Notes: generated from the sequence alone by a model not told the origin. DNA of 64,000 bases from Blautia faecis (GCF_020554845.1 NZ_JAJCIA010000005.1:100552-164551); one strand, 5' to 3'. Shown: positions 47,234 to 56,490, counted from the stretch's first letter. Numbers and translations: made by a program.

Positions 47234-48514
47234 TTAGCCGAGAAGTTTTTCTACACTGACAAGCTTCACACAAAGTACGAATACCTGTGCTGCTTTGCCA
47301 AGATCCTCAAGTGTAGGGAAGGATGGTGCGATACGGATGTTGGAGTCTTTCGGATCCTTGCCGTATGGATAAGTAGCACCTGCGCCAGTAAGGACAACAC
47401 CAGCCTCTTTTGCTCTGGCTACAATTGCCTTTGCGCAGCCATCCAGGGAATCAAAAGAAATGAAATATCCGCCGTGGGGCTTTGTCCACTCACCGATTCC
47501 AAGTCCGGAAAGTTCTTTGTCAAGCGTATCCAGAACCAGCTCGAATTTCGGGCGGAGGATATCTGCGTGTTTTCTCATGTGGGCGTGAAGTCCGTCAAGA
47601 TTCTTGAAAAATCTTACGTGACGGAGCTGGTTCAGTTTATCATGACCGATGGTCTGAACCTGCATATATTTGCGAAAATCATCCAGGTTTGCCTTGGAAG
47701 CTGCAACGGCAGCGATTCCGGAGCCTGGGAAGCTTACCTTTGAAGTGGATGTAAATTTATAAACAAGATCAGGGTTACCAGCTTTTGCACACTCACCAAG
47801 AATTTCAACCAGGAAATCCTGATTATCATCATAGAGATGATGGATGCTGTATGCATTATCCCAGTAAATACGGAAGTCCGGTGCTGCCGGTTTCAGTCTT
47901 GCAAAACGCTCTACGGTTTCTTTGGAGTAAGTGTAACCCTGTGGGTTTGAGTATTTCGGAACACACCAGATTCCCTTGATCGCTGCATCTTCACTTACCA
48001 GCTTCTCTACCATGTCCATATCCGGTCCCTGTGGAGTCATCGGAACATTGATCATCTCGATTCCGAAAAATTCGGTGATCTTGAAGTGACGGTCATAACC
48101 TGGTACCGGACAGAGGAATTTCACCTTGTCAAGTTTGCACCATGGAGTATTTCCCATTACACCCTGAGTCATGGAACGTGCGATACTGTCGAACATAACG
48201 TTCAGGCTTGAGTTTCCATATATGATAATGTGTTCCGGATCTACCTCAGACATTTCTCCAAGAAGACGCTTGGCTTCCGGAATACCGTCGATCACACCGT
48301 AGTTACGGCAATCTACTCCAGTCTCGCATTTCAGATCTGAATTGCCCTTCAGAACGTCCATCATTTCCATAGAAAGTTCCAGCTGTGCATTGCTTGGCTT
48401 TCCTCTTGACATGTCAAGGGCAAGTCCCTGTGCCTTGATCTCTTCAAATTCTTTGTCCAGCTCTTTTTTCAGTGCCAGAAGCTCTTCATGATTCATTTCG
48501 GTATATTTTTTCAT
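47234..48514 (-). CDS. Aspartate aminotransferase, subgroup 1c-like
   Basis: The 426 residues read as the Asp_aminotransf (MocR-like) PLP group: ALDMSRGKPSNAQLELSM, DCRNYGVIDGIPEAKRLLGE, IYGNSSLNVMFDSIARSM, KFLCPVPGYDRHFKITEFFG, IWCVPKYSNPQGYTYS, YWDNAYSIHHLYDD and the Schiff-base lysine in TSTSKVSFPGSGIA. The C-terminal GGYFISFDSLDGCAKAIV is typical. It probably makes aspartate from oxaloacetate. The ATG at 48514 has AGGAGG before it. Only one gene in the unit. Confidence 0.88.
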   Translation of the reverse strand: MKKYTEMNHEELLALKKELDKEFEEIKAQGLALDMSRGKPSNAQLELSMEMMDVLKGNSDLKCETGVDCRNYGVIDGIPEAKRLLGEMSEVDPEHIIIYGNSSLNVMFDSIARSMTQGVMGNTPWCKLDKVKFLCPVPGYDRHFKITEFFGIEMINVPMTPQGPDMDMVEKLVSEDAAIKGIWCVPKYSNPQGYTYSKETVERFARLKPAAPDFRIYWDNAYSIHHLYDDNQDFLVEILGECAKAGNPDLVYKFTSTSKVSFPGSGIAAVAASKANLDDFRKYMQVQTIGHDKLNQLRHVRFFKNLDGLHAHMRKHADILRPKFELVLDTLDKELSGLGIGEWTKPHGGYFISFDSLDGCAKAIVARAKEAGVVLTGAGATYPYGKDPKDSNIRIAPSFPTLEDLGKAAQVFVLCVKLVSVEKLLG

Positions 48515-48638
48515 AAATTCCTCCTTCGGCAATTGCCTGTTTGGTGTATCCTCCTCGTATATCTTTTCCATTTTAGTATGCTAAATTGTCGGTTGTCAAG
48601 TGTTTGGCTCTATTTTATATAAAATCCCTCTTAAACCG

Positions 48639-48781
48639 GTTACTGTTCACTTCGTTCACAGTAACACGCTTCGCGATGCACAGAAATCATGCTTTGCATG
48701 ATTTCGCGCCGCAACTCTCGGGTTTTCTGTGAACTTTGTTCACAAAAAACACTTCGCGGAATGTTACCAGTGAACAGTAAC
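48639..48781. repeat. Family 2 repeat, copy E (143 bases, most complete)
   Basis: Perfect 12-base inverted ends GTTACTGTTCAC and GTGAACAGTAAC. Inside: CGCTTCGCGATGCACAGAAA, a central palindrome ATCATGCTTTGCATGAT, CGCGCCGCAACTCTCGGGTT and ACTTCGCGGAATGTTACC. It ends at 48781, and the methyltransferase stop codon is 48782-48784. Confidence 0.85.
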
Positions 48782-49642
48782 TTAAACCGCTTCCCATCTT
48801 CCAGAAGCACCGCATGGCAATACCAGCCCATTTGACTTCACCGGAAGACCAATTTCCTGGGAATCTACATGTCCCTTATACTTCTTCATCTCTGTTGCCA
48901 GCATATAAGTAAGTACAGCCGGAGCAAGTCCGGTGGTGTAGGAATTGATCAGGAAAAACAGGGGATCATCGCTGAGAATCTTTGTGCAAAGCTTCACCAG
49001 GGGATGAATGGCATCCTCAATTTTCCAGATTTCGCCTTTTGGTCCTCTTCCATAGGACGGAGGATCCATGATAATTGCGTCATAGTGATTCCCCCGGCGG
49101 ATTTCACGCTCTACAAACTTCACGCAGTCATCTACCAGCCAGCGGATTGGTGCATCAGCAAGACCACTTGCTGCCGCATTCTCTTTCGCCCAGGTAACCA
49201 TTCCCTTAGAGGCATCTACGTGTGTAACGGATGCACCTGCGGCTGCCGCCGCAAGAGTTGCACCACCTGTATAAGCAAACAGATTCAGAACCTTGATCGG
49301 TCTGCCAGCCTTGCGGATCTTGTCTCCAAACCAGTCCCAGTTTGCTGCCTGCTCCGGGAAAAGACCGGTGTGCTTGAAGCTGAATGGTTTCAGATGGAAC
49401 GTAAGATTCTTGTAATGAAGATCCCACTGCTGGGGCAGATCAAAGAACTCCCATTCACCGCCTCCCTTGGAGCTGCGGTGATAGTGTGCGTTCATCTTGC
49501 GCCATCCTGGCTCTGTCTTCGGTGTATCCCAGATTACCTGCGGATCCGGACGGACAAGGAGATATTTCCCCCATCTCTCCAGTTTCTCGCCGCAGGAAGT
49601 ATCAATTACTTCGTATTCTTTCCAGCCATTTGCTATCCACAT
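48782..49642 (-). CDS. Class I SAM-dependent methyltransferase, RlmI-like
   Basis: The 286 residues show a SAM-binding Rossmann fold of the rRNA cytosine/guanine methyltransferase kind: KVLNLFAYTGGATLAAAAAG (motif I), THVDASKGMVTWAKENAA (motif II), WLVDDCVKFVEREIRRGNHY and the motif IV IIMDPPSYGRGPKGEIWK. A PUA domain as in E. coli RlmI is missing. Target is probably 23S rRNA, but tRNA cannot be excluded. The gene ends directly on a family 2 repeat. Confidence 0.88.
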   Translation of the reverse strand: MWIANGWKEYEVIDTSCGEKLERWGKYLLVRPDPQVIWDTPKTEPGWRKMNAHYHRSSKGGGEWEFFDLPQQWDLHYKNLTFHLKPFSFKHTGLFPEQAANWDWFGDKIRKAGRPIKVLNLFAYTGGATLAAAAAGASVTHVDASKGMVTWAKENAAASGLADAPIRWLVDDCVKFVEREIRRGNHYDAIIMDPPSYGRGPKGEIWKIEDAIHPLVKLCTKILSDDPLFFLINSYTTGLAPAVLTYMLATEMKKYKGHVDSQEIGLPVKSNGLVLPCGASGRWEAV

Positions 49643-49914
49643 TTTATTTTTACCTCATTTTCTATTATTTCGCACAAAAGTCCTAAATGTCATCCATGAA
49701 TCATATCTGTATAAGTAAAATCATGAATCATTTATAGCACGAATGCGGACAACCCCTGGGAATCGCCACAAACGCAATGTAACTGACTTTCATTTCGCCT
49801 AATATCAAAGAACAAATTTATGATAGCAGAAAACTGTACCCACGTCAATTTTGTTCATCTTCTTCCCTGAAAAAGTGCCCAAAAATCTGCCTCACTTTTT
49901 TCGGATTTTTCCCA

Positions 49915-49943
49915 TTGAACCACATATTTTTTCGCACTATAAT
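49915..49943 (+). promoter_or_regulatory. Strong promoter of the Cys-rich peptide gene
   Basis: TTGAAC and TATAAT with a 17-base spacer; start codon 26 bases after the -10 box. The remaining part of 49643-49914 contains no feature I can support. Confidence 0.7.
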
Positions 49944-49968
49944 CACATTAAAAAGGAGCGTGATTCAA

Positions 49969-50157
49969 ATGTCAGAAAAGACTACCGATAATAAACTTCC
50001 TTACACCTGTACCTCCGCCTACGACCGCAACGCCTGCAAGGGCTGCGTCTGTTCCACCTGCTATGAACAGGAATTCTGCGACAGGTGCAGCAGCTGCGAA
50101 AATCAGTCGAAGCGCAAGGAGCGCTGCAATGCTTATGAGGGTGCATACAATTATTAG
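49969..50157 (+). CDS. Small cysteine-rich peptide
   Basis: A 62-residue chain with nine cysteines at positions 14, 23, 26, 28, 31, 37, 40, 43 and 53 (ACKGCVCSTCYEQEFC, then DRCSSCENQ). No signal peptide is present. AAGGAG lies 11 bases before the ATG and a strong promoter is just upstream. The spacing CxxCxCxxC and CxxCxxC suggests metal or Fe-S binding, or a modified peptide. It is convergent with a radical SAM gene, 120 bases apart. It is not the six-cysteine SCIFF precursor as I know it. An earlier in-frame ATG at 49915 lies inside the promoter and is rejected. Confidence 0.75.
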   Translation: MSEKTTDNKLPYTCTSAYDRNACKGCVCSTCYEQEFCDRCSSCENQSKRKERCNAYEGAYNY

Positions 50158-50184
50158 TCCTCTGTTTTTTGCTCCTCATGCACA

Positions 50185-50237
50185 AAAAGTCTGAGTACAG
50201 ATGCCGTTGCAAGTGACATACTATACTCAGACTTTAT
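50185..50237 (-). terminator. Terminator between the Cys-rich and radical SAM genes
   Basis: AAAGTCTGAGTA and TACTCAGACTTT form a 12-base stem; TTTTT follows on the minus strand. Confidence 0.7.
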
Positions 50238-50276
50238 TATGAAATCATTCTTTCTGCATATTCCTGCAGCAAACTA

Positions 50277-51650
50277 TCAGCATCTGGCTTTTTCTGCCTT
50301 TTCCTTCTGTCTCTCATCCCACAGCTGATCTGCTCTCTCTTTCCAGCAGGCTGCATATTTATCACATTTGCCGCAAAGATGCTCTGCACTCTCCGGTGAC
50401 TGAAGATCAGTGGATTTCGCGCCGGTCTCTGCAACTAATTTACGCAGGATCTCCGGATTCTCCAGCATTGGACATGGACGAAGCATGTTCTCGTTGAAAG
50501 GCTGGTTATCATGATAAGCCTGGAAAATCGGGCTCTTCAGTGCGTCCAGAAGAGAAGTATCTTTGATATTGCAGTTTGAATAATGGATGAATACACAAGG
50601 CTCCACATCACCATTTGCATTAATATGCAGATAATGTCTTCCACCTGCAATACATCCATGTACAAATTCAGCATCATTCTGGAAATCCAGCGTAAAGATT
50701 GCTTTTGTGCTTCTGAATTTACGAATTGCATGATACATTTCTTCTCGCTGGTCCGGTGTCAGAAGAAGCTCCGGTGAAGCATCATTTCCAACTGGCATGT
50801 AATGGAAGAACCATGCAAATAATGCACCACAGTCAATCAGCTTGTCAAAATATTCCTCACTGCTTACACTGTCTACGTTCATGCCTGTATAGCAGGTGGA
50901 AACTCCAAATGGAAGACCTCTGTCCTTCAACAGTTTCATTGCATGCATAACCTTCTGATAGATTCCCTCTCCACGGCGTCCGTCGTTGGCTTCCTCGGAA
51001 CCTTCCAGACTGAATGCCGGAACGAAGTTCTTTACTCTTAAGATTTCATCACAGAATTCCTCATCGAAAAGTGTCCCGTTTGAGAAGGAAAGGAACTCAC
51101 AATCCGGATGCATCTCACAAAGTTTAATAAGATCCTTCTTACGTACAGTAGGTTCACCACCGGTATAAATATACATGTAAACACCAAGCTCTTTACCCTG
51201 TCTGATAATGGAGTCAATGGTCTCCAGATCCAGGTTCAGCTTGTGACCATACTCTGCTGCCCAGCATCCTGTGCAATGCAGATTACAGGCACTTGTAGGA
51301 TCCAGAAGGATTGCCCACGGAACATTGCAATTGTTCTGTGCAGCAACCTCTTCCTGTCTTGCACTTCCCTTTAAGCTGGCATTTACAATAAAGTTCTGGA
51401 AAAATACTTTTCGAACACCTGGATCCAGCTGATACAGGTTCATGATCAGCTTATACCAGTTGCTGTCTGTGTCCTGGATTGCATTACGAATGGCATCTCT
51501 CTGACCTTTATACCAGTCCTGCGGAGTGAATTTATCTACCAGCTCCATCAGCTTCGGAATGTTTGTCTCCGGATCCTTTTCCAGATATTCTAATGCTTTT
51601 GTTACAGCACCTTCCATAGCGGCCTGTTTTGCTTTATCAATCAGTTTCAT
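50277..51650 (-). CDS. Radical SAM protein with SPASM-like C-terminal cysteines
   Basis: Radical SAM enzymes use a [4Fe-4S] cluster and SAM for radical chemistry. The 457 residues have a helical N-terminus (1-115), the cluster motif CNLHCTGC (C-x3-C-x2-C, about residue 125), YIYTGGEPTVRKKDL (SAM site), and a C-terminal run of cysteines (GCIAGGRHYLHINANGDVEP C, RPCPML, HLCGKCDKYAAC) fitting a SPASM-type auxiliary cluster region. These are common in peptide-modifying enzymes, but also in heme-related ones. The substrate is unknown. Twelve bases separate it from the HdeD-like gene upstream, so they form one operon. Confidence 0.9.
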   Translation of the reverse strand: MKLIDKAKQAAMEGAVTKALEYLEKDPETNIPKLMELVDKFTPQDWYKGQRDAIRNAIQDTDSNWYKLIMNLYQLDPGVRKVFFQNFIVNASLKGSARQEEVAAQNNCNVPWAILLDPTSACNLHCTGCWAAEYGHKLNLDLETIDSIIRQGKELGVYMYIYTGGEPTVRKKDLIKLCEMHPDCEFLSFSNGTLFDEEFCDEILRVKNFVPAFSLEGSEEANDGRRGEGIYQKVMHAMKLLKDRGLPFGVSTCYTGMNVDSVSSEEYFDKLIDCGALFAWFFHYMPVGNDASPELLLTPDQREEMYHAIRKFRSTKAIFTLDFQNDAEFVHGCIAGGRHYLHINANGDVEPCVFIHYSNCNIKDTSLLDALKSPIFQAYHDNQPFNENMLRPCPMLENPEILRKLVAETGAKSTDLQSPESAEHLCGKCDKYAACWKERADQLWDERQKEKAEKARC

Positions 51651-51662
51651 AATGCTCCTCCT

Positions 51663-52247
51663 TTAAATTTCTCTGAATTCATCTTCCCAGACTACATTTT
51701 CATTCTCACGGATTTTCACAGTGTATACTACCACGCAAAGCTTCAGTATTCCCTCCAGCAGAAATGCCACGCCTGTAAAAACCACAGTCAGCTTTGCACC
51801 TCCTGCCGGATCAACAAGAAGAAGCATTCCAAATATTCCGGTTGCTACTGCGATAAGCAAAACTGCCCACCAGAGCTTCAAGCCGAATTTTTTCGCTTCC
51901 ACTGACATTTGGATCCGAAGCAATGCATCGGTCAGAATCACCAGACCGAAAATCACGAAAATCAGTCTTAGTATGGCTTCCCTTCTCACCAGAATCAGAA
52001 TTCCAACTGCAATCATGAGAATTCCAAAGCCAAGGTCAAATTGAAAAGCCAGACAGTAAAAATCTCTGGAAAAATATCCGATTATTTTTATAATTCCATC
52101 TGCAATAAACAGAATTCCTGCAAGAACACAAATTATTTTCACGGCTTTTTCCGGAACAGCCATCAAAAAAATTCCCAAAGCACAGAAAACAACTGCTATC
52201 ACTATATATCCATTTCGTGCTATTTTCAAAGTTCCTGACGAATTCAT
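51663..52247 (-). CDS. HdeD/DUF308-like membrane protein
   Basis: The 194 residues contain about six membrane helices in hairpin pairs (IVIAVVFCALGIFLMAV, IICVLAGILFIADGIIKIIG, FGILMIAVGILILV, LIFVIFGLVILTDALLRI, AVLLIAVATGIFGMLLLV, LTVVFTGVAFLLEGILKL) repeated as three similar units, the layout of HdeD and DUF308 proteins linked to acid stress in enterobacteria. Function here is unknown. It is the first gene of an operon with the radical SAM gene. AAGGAG site before the ATG. Confidence 0.85.
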   Translation of the reverse strand: MNSSGTLKIARNGYIVIAVVFCALGIFLMAVPEKAVKIICVLAGILFIADGIIKIIGYFSRDFYCLAFQFDLGFGILMIAVGILILVRREAILRLIFVIFGLVILTDALLRIQMSVEAKKFGLKLWWAVLLIAVATGIFGMLLLVDPAGGAKLTVVFTGVAFLLEGILKLCVVVYTVKIRENENVVWEDEFREI

Positions 52248-52311
52248 TCTGATTCTCCTTTCTGCTTTTCATGGATTTATTATAGTAAGATAAATTTCAA
52301 AAAGGAACGGA

Positions 52312-52352
52312 CAAAAAAAGGACTGTGTCTGAAATTCAGACACAATCCTGTA
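52312..52352 (-). terminator. Intrinsic terminator of the TetR gene
   Basis: AGGATTGTGTCTGA and TCAGACACAGTCCT pair with one wobble, then TTTTTTT on the minus strand. Confidence 0.8.
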
Positions 52353-52412
52353 TTTGCCTAAAAGCTTACCGCATTTCCATTCTCCGAGGAAAAAAGCAGA
52401 TTTATAAATTCC

Positions 52413-52994
52413 CTATACGATTTTCAGATAAGCAGGTTTGGTTCCTGCCGCCTTTTCCAATGTTTTCTCAAAAGTATTTTCATAGAGTTCACGCAGCTTC
52501 CCTGCATATTCTGTCAGATCATAAGACATCCTGTGATCCATCCAGTCCAGAATCACTCCGATCATTACACATTTATAAAAATGCATGAGCACCTTCATAT
52601 CTTCTTTTTCCATAATTTCTTCTTTAAAATTATGTACGATATACTGCTTTATAACATACTGGCACATTTTATCCAGTGCACTGGTAAACGTTTCTCTCTG
52701 CACGGAACAGTAAATATGGAGCATGGCCTTCTTGTTCTCTCCGATCAGCTTCACCAGTACCTCAAGGCATTCCAGCATAGAATCCACTTCCACCGGATGT
52801 TCAAAAGCGTTGTCTACTTCCCGAAGAAGAGCTGATTCCACAACATCAGAAATATCGCGGAAATGATAATAGAAAGTATTCCGGTTCACACCGCAGCGCT
52901 CCACAATATCCTTCACTGTAATTTTCGCAAGAGGTTTCTCATTAAGCAGTTCAAACAAAGTCCTGATAATAATTTCTTTCGTAAAACCAGACAT
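52413..52994 (-). CDS. TetR/AcrR-family transcriptional regulator
   Basis: The N-terminal 50 residues form the TetR helix-turn-helix (IIIRTLFELLNEKPLAKITV then DIVERCGVNRNTFYYHFRDI). The remaining part is a divergent ligand-binding domain with no signature. At 193 residues it is normal length. The ATG at 52994 follows AGGTGAG; another ATG at 53009 has no ribosome site. The gene is upstream of the HdeD/radical SAM operon in the same direction, so it may control that pair, but its own terminator separates them. Confidence 0.87.
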   Translation of the reverse strand: MSGFTKEIIIRTLFELLNEKPLAKITVKDIVERCGVNRNTFYYHFRDISDVVESALLREVDNAFEHPVEVDSMLECLEVLVKLIGENKKAMLHIYCSVQRETFTSALDKMCQYVIKQYIVHNFKEEIMEKEDMKVLMHFYKCVMIGVILDWMDHRMSYDLTEYAGKLRELYENTFEKTLEKAAGTKPAYLKIV

Positions 52995-53093
52995 TTTCTC
53001 ACCTGTCATCTTGAAATGAAGCCGTAAAAAAGCCTAATCGGCTATGTTTCCGGCTTGTTAAGTTATTATCACAGATTATGCCACAAACCAATT

Positions 53094-53125
53094 TAAAATG
53101 CAAGGACAACGCGCCCTTGCATTTA
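53094..53125 (-). terminator. Terminator of the GGDEF/EAL gene
   Basis: AATGCAAGG and CCTTGCATT pair around GCGCGTTGT, followed by TTTAAATT on the minus strand. Confidence 0.55.
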
Positions 53126-53127
53126 CA

Positions 53128-55245
53128 TTAATTTCCCCTGTTCTGATAAAACATCAATTTCTGGAACTGATTCATTTCTTCGGATACGTCCCGGACAGCT
53201 CCATAAAACATTTTATGTCCATCCTGTTCTCTCAGGAAAAATGCTTTGATATTTATCCATATATACTGACCGTCTTCTCTTCTGCGGCGCACAGTTCCCT
53301 CTGCACCTTCAGCCAGTCTCTGGAAAGACCGTTGGAAAATATTCTGCATTTTTTTCCTGTCATCCGGGTGTATTGCCTCCATAACCTGAACATTCTCTGC
53401 CAGATCCACAGGATCCTGTCCAACCAGCAGACAGTATTTATCATTTACCTGCAGCAATTCTACATTATTACAATATACATCATAAATGGCAATTGGTCCA
53501 AGAATATTATTCAGTATGCTGTCACTTGCCAGCTCAGACTGAAACAGATCCTTGAAACGTACATGCTCAATTTTTCGTGCCTGAATCCCCCGGTAATCCA
53601 CATTATTCTCATCATTGAGAAGTACTTTTATTTCTTCAACCGGAAGAGGCTTGTAGAAGAAATAACCCTGGCCATAAATACAGCCCATATTCAGCAGATA
53701 ATTGATCTGGTCTTCCGTCTCAACGCCCTCTGCGATCATGCGAAGTCCCATAATATTTGCCATTCTGGTAACAGCCTCAAGAATTCCCATTCCCTTGTCC
53801 ATGGTATTCTCATCCATTTTCAGGAACTTCATGTCAATCTTCAGAACGTCTACATTTACATCCTTCAGCATATTCAAAGAAGAATATCCGCTTCCAAAAT
53901 CATCCATCAGAACGGTAAAGCCTGCATTTCGCAGTGCCTCTGCCACACCGGTAATCACCTTATATTCTTCTACATAAGCACTTTCTGTAATCTCCAGCTC
54001 TACATATTCCGGCGGAAGCCCATATTTGCGAACCAGATTTTTAAAATGCTCTACTACATCAATTGCATAAATATCCACACTGGATACATTGACAGAAATA
54101 GGAATTACCTTGTGTCCGCTTTTTATCCAGTCCTGCAGCGTCTGGCAAACCTGCTCCCACACCTTCATGTCCAGTTCTGTGATCAGTCCGTTACTCTCCA
54201 TAACCGGAATAAAATATCCAGGTGCCACAATTCCCTTCTCAGGATGCTTCCAGCGCACCAGAGATTCCAGTCCGACGATCTTACCTGTGTTCAGATTACA
54301 TTTCGGCTGAAGATAGTAGATAAACTCATCTCTTTCCAGACCGGCCTGCACTTCAGCAAGGAGCACATGATTATTCTCCAGGCGTGTCTTCATATCTGAG
54401 CTGTAATAAGCACAGCGTACAGCATAATTTCCCTTTACTGTCTCCTGCGCAAGAATTGCCCGGTCATACATCTGTGAAGCACTGAGACTGATATCATCAA
54501 TTACATAAAAACCAAAAGCAGGAAGGAATCCGGTATGTCCACCGTATGCACGCACAAATCCGGTAATACGGCATTTCAGATTTTCGAGAACTTTTTCATC
54601 ATTTGGAAGAACAATTACAAAGTCATCCCCACCCATATATCCGGCAATCCCGCCAAATTCCTGACGCATTTTATTAAGATGCGCCCCGATTTCTCTCAGG
54701 AGCTTGTCTCCTGCCACCTGACCATACCATTCGTTAAAAAGCTTAAAATGTTCAATATCAATGGCTACCAGACAGTATTTCCCTGCCGCAGCTTCATTTA
54801 TTCTGAGAAAGGTTTCTGTCTGTGTAAAAAAAGGAATTCTGGCAAATAAACCTGTAAGCTTATTCTTCTCCGTCTTGCCCGGGTTTCTCCGTTCCAGGAT
54901 CTCCTTCTTCATATTTACAAAACGGCAAAGATTATCCATATCTTCCTCGTAAATATCCTTTGCCAAAATTACATGACAGTTCCTTGCTCCCGGCCACTCG
55001 ACCTCTCCGGCATTGATTTTCAGCCATTTCCTCTGATCTTCATTATAGAATAAATCGGTCTTCCGGTTCGGATGTGCCAACGGGCAATTACGACAGGGCT
55101 TCTCTCTTCCCCGAAACTTCTCATAACAGATCTCTCCGGGCTCAAAATCCGAAAACTGTTTCATCAGTGCTTTACTCATATACTGAATTCGATATGACTC
55201 ATCTACTATGTATGTAATTGTCTCAGTTCTCTTCTCCTGTCTCAT
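53128..55245 (-). CDS. Cyclic-di-GMP signalling protein with PAS, GGDEF and EAL domains
   Basis: The 705 residues contain an N-terminal PAS-like part with a Cys pair (CRNCPLAHP), a GGDEF domain (about 130-270, active motif YMGGDDFVIVLP, the GGDDF variant) and an EAL domain (about 300-545). In the EAL part the motif reads GLESLVRW instead of EAL-V/I-R-W, while the other catalytic residues remain: ISVNVSS, LEITESAYVEE, MDDFGSGYSSL, LKIDMKFL, IAEGVETEDQ and GQGYFFYKPLP. A second PAS domain with PAC-like tail (about 570-700) follows. Such proteins can make or break c-di-GMP; which dominates cannot be told. No membrane helix, so cytosolic. Confidence 0.93.
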   Translation of the reverse strand: MRQEKRTETITYIVDESYRIQYMSKALMKQFSDFEPGEICYEKFRGREKPCRNCPLAHPNRKTDLFYNEDQRKWLKINAGEVEWPGARNCHVILAKDIYEEDMDNLCRFVNMKKEILERRNPGKTEKNKLTGLFARIPFFTQTETFLRINEAAAGKYCLVAIDIEHFKLFNEWYGQVAGDKLLREIGAHLNKMRQEFGGIAGYMGGDDFVIVLPNDEKVLENLKCRITGFVRAYGGHTGFLPAFGFYVIDDISLSASQMYDRAILAQETVKGNYAVRCAYYSSDMKTRLENNHVLLAEVQAGLERDEFIYYLQPKCNLNTGKIVGLESLVRWKHPEKGIVAPGYFIPVMESNGLITELDMKVWEQVCQTLQDWIKSGHKVIPISVNVSSVDIYAIDVVEHFKNLVRKYGLPPEYVELEITESAYVEEYKVITGVAEALRNAGFTVLMDDFGSGYSSLNMLKDVNVDVLKIDMKFLKMDENTMDKGMGILEAVTRMANIMGLRMIAEGVETEDQINYLLNMGCIYGQGYFFYKPLPVEEIKVLLNDENNVDYRGIQARKIEHVRFKDLFQSELASDSILNNILGPIAIYDVYCNNVELLQVNDKYCLLVGQDPVDLAENVQVMEAIHPDDRKKMQNIFQRSFQRLAEGAEGTVRRRREDGQYIWINIKAFFLREQDGHKMFYGAVRDVSEEMNQFQKLMFYQNRGN

Positions 55246-55362
55246 ACGCGTCCTTTTCCATTTCTGAATGTAAATCCAACGATTAAAACTATTAAAAATA
55301 TTATAAGCTATTCCTTTTCAATACGCAACAGGTCAACTCGCGAAAGTTTTTCTGTTTTTTTT

Positions 55363-55536
55363 AGGCATAATGACACATATTACGATAAAGCTAAGAAATA
55401 CTCCCGCCAGAAAACAATAGAATCTATTGGCTGGCTGGATGAATTGGAAAAACAGTATGATGACCCTATTGCTCACTTTCAAAAAAGAGTGGAGCAGCTA
55501 AAAGCTGACAAAAGCCGACAATATTGTTGCATTTAG
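55363..55536 (+). pseudogene. Insertion-sequence transposase fragment
   Basis: Fifty-seven codons read YDKAKKYSRQKTIESIGWLD, then ELEKQYDDPIAHFQKRVEQL, and stop at a TAG (55534-55536). The DDPIAHF segment resembles the N-terminal part of IS4/IS1634-type transposases. There is no start codon and no catalytic region. A relic. The rest of 55246-55704 has no gene; it holds the likely promoter zone of the response regulator. Confidence 0.6.
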
Positions 55537-55630
55537 CGGGGCTTTCTTTTACACTTATATTTATCGGACAAGTACGTTTTTACACAGTGCAGTGTATCCA
55601 TAAGCTTACGTACAATATTTTCATAAGAAT

Positions 55631-55664
55631 ATCTTAAGATTTTACCCCTTTCATCTTAAATTTT
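55631..55664 (+). promoter_or_regulatory. Direct repeats before the response regulator gene
   Basis: ATCTTAAGATTTT and ATCTTAAATTTT start 21 bases apart (55631 and 55652), two turns of helix, right before a likely -10 region (TATATT at 55678). This is the layout of an OmpR/PhoB-type operator, perhaps for autoregulation. Confidence 0.3.
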
Positions 55665-55704
55665 GTCTGATACCTTATATATTACAGGGGAGGTGAAAAA
55701 GAAA

Positions 55705-56400
55705 ATGGCAACAATTCTTGTATGTGATGATGATAAAGATATTGTAGAAGCCATCAGCATTTATCTGGAACAGGAAGGTCACCAGATTCTAAAGGCTTAC
55801 GATGGACAACAGGCACTTTTGGTTTTACAGAAAAATGAGGTAGATCTGTTGATCATCGACGTAATGATGCCGAAGCTGGATGGCATCAGGGCAACTTTGA
55901 AAATCAGGGAGGAACATTCTCTTCCTATTATTATTCTTTCAGCAAAGTCCGAGGATGCAGATAAAATTCTTGGATTGAATGTTGGAGCTGACGATTACGT
56001 AACCAAGCCCTTTAGTCCTTTAGAGCTGATTGCCAGGGTTCGTTCCCAGCTTCGAAGATATACCCAGCTGGGTGCAGCGGTTTCCTGTGAAAGTCAGCAT
56101 ATTTATACAACCGGCGGGCTGACGGTGAATGACGATCAGAAAGAAGTTCAGGTGGATGGCGAAACCCTGAGGCTTACGCCAATTGAATATAATATTCTGC
56201 TTCTTCTCATAAAGAATCAGGGCCGGGTATTTTCCATCAATCAAATTTATGAAAATATCTGGAATGAAGAAGCAATTGCGGCAGATAACACAATTGCCGT
56301 GCATATCCGGCATATCCGGGAAAAGATTGAGATCAATCCCAAGGAGCCCAGGTATTTAAAAGTTGTCTGGGGACTTGGATATAAAATTGAAAAGCTTTGA
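55705..56400 (+). CDS. OmpR/PhoB-family response regulator
   Basis: The 231 residues have a receiver domain (1-115) with acidic pocket CDDDKD, the phosphoacceptor Asp in LLIIDVMMPKLDG (about residue 52), the Ser in ILSAKSED and the Lys in VTKPFSPLEL, then a winged helix (about 135-231) with RLTPIEYNILLLLIKNQGRV and IAVHIRHIREKIEINP. It resembles the VanR branch. The ATG at 55705 has a strong GGGAGGTG site; an earlier in-frame start at 55663 is rejected. Its kinase gene begins 90 bases downstream. Confidence 0.94.
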   Translation: MATILVCDDDKDIVEAISIYLEQEGHQILKAYDGQQALLVLQKNEVDLLIIDVMMPKLDGIRATLKIREEHSLPIIILSAKSEDADKILGLNVGADDYVTKPFSPLELIARVRSQLRRYTQLGAAVSCESQHIYTTGGLTVNDDQKEVQVDGETLRLTPIEYNILLLLIKNQGRVFSINQIYENIWNEEAIAADNTIAVHIRHIREKIEINPKEPRYLKVVWGLGYKIEKL

Positions 56401-56490
56401 TTAAAAGTATTTGAAAGATTCGCTATTGAATATGCCAAATGGCGTTACCAATACGATAAGCAGCACATTATCAAGAAAGGGATTAATCAT

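Noticed and set aside
53098..54399. 433-codon plus-strand frame opposite the GGDEF/EAL gene
   Set aside because: The minus-strand protein shows full domain motifs; this frame has none and is rich in His, Ile and Leu as expected from a reverse reading.
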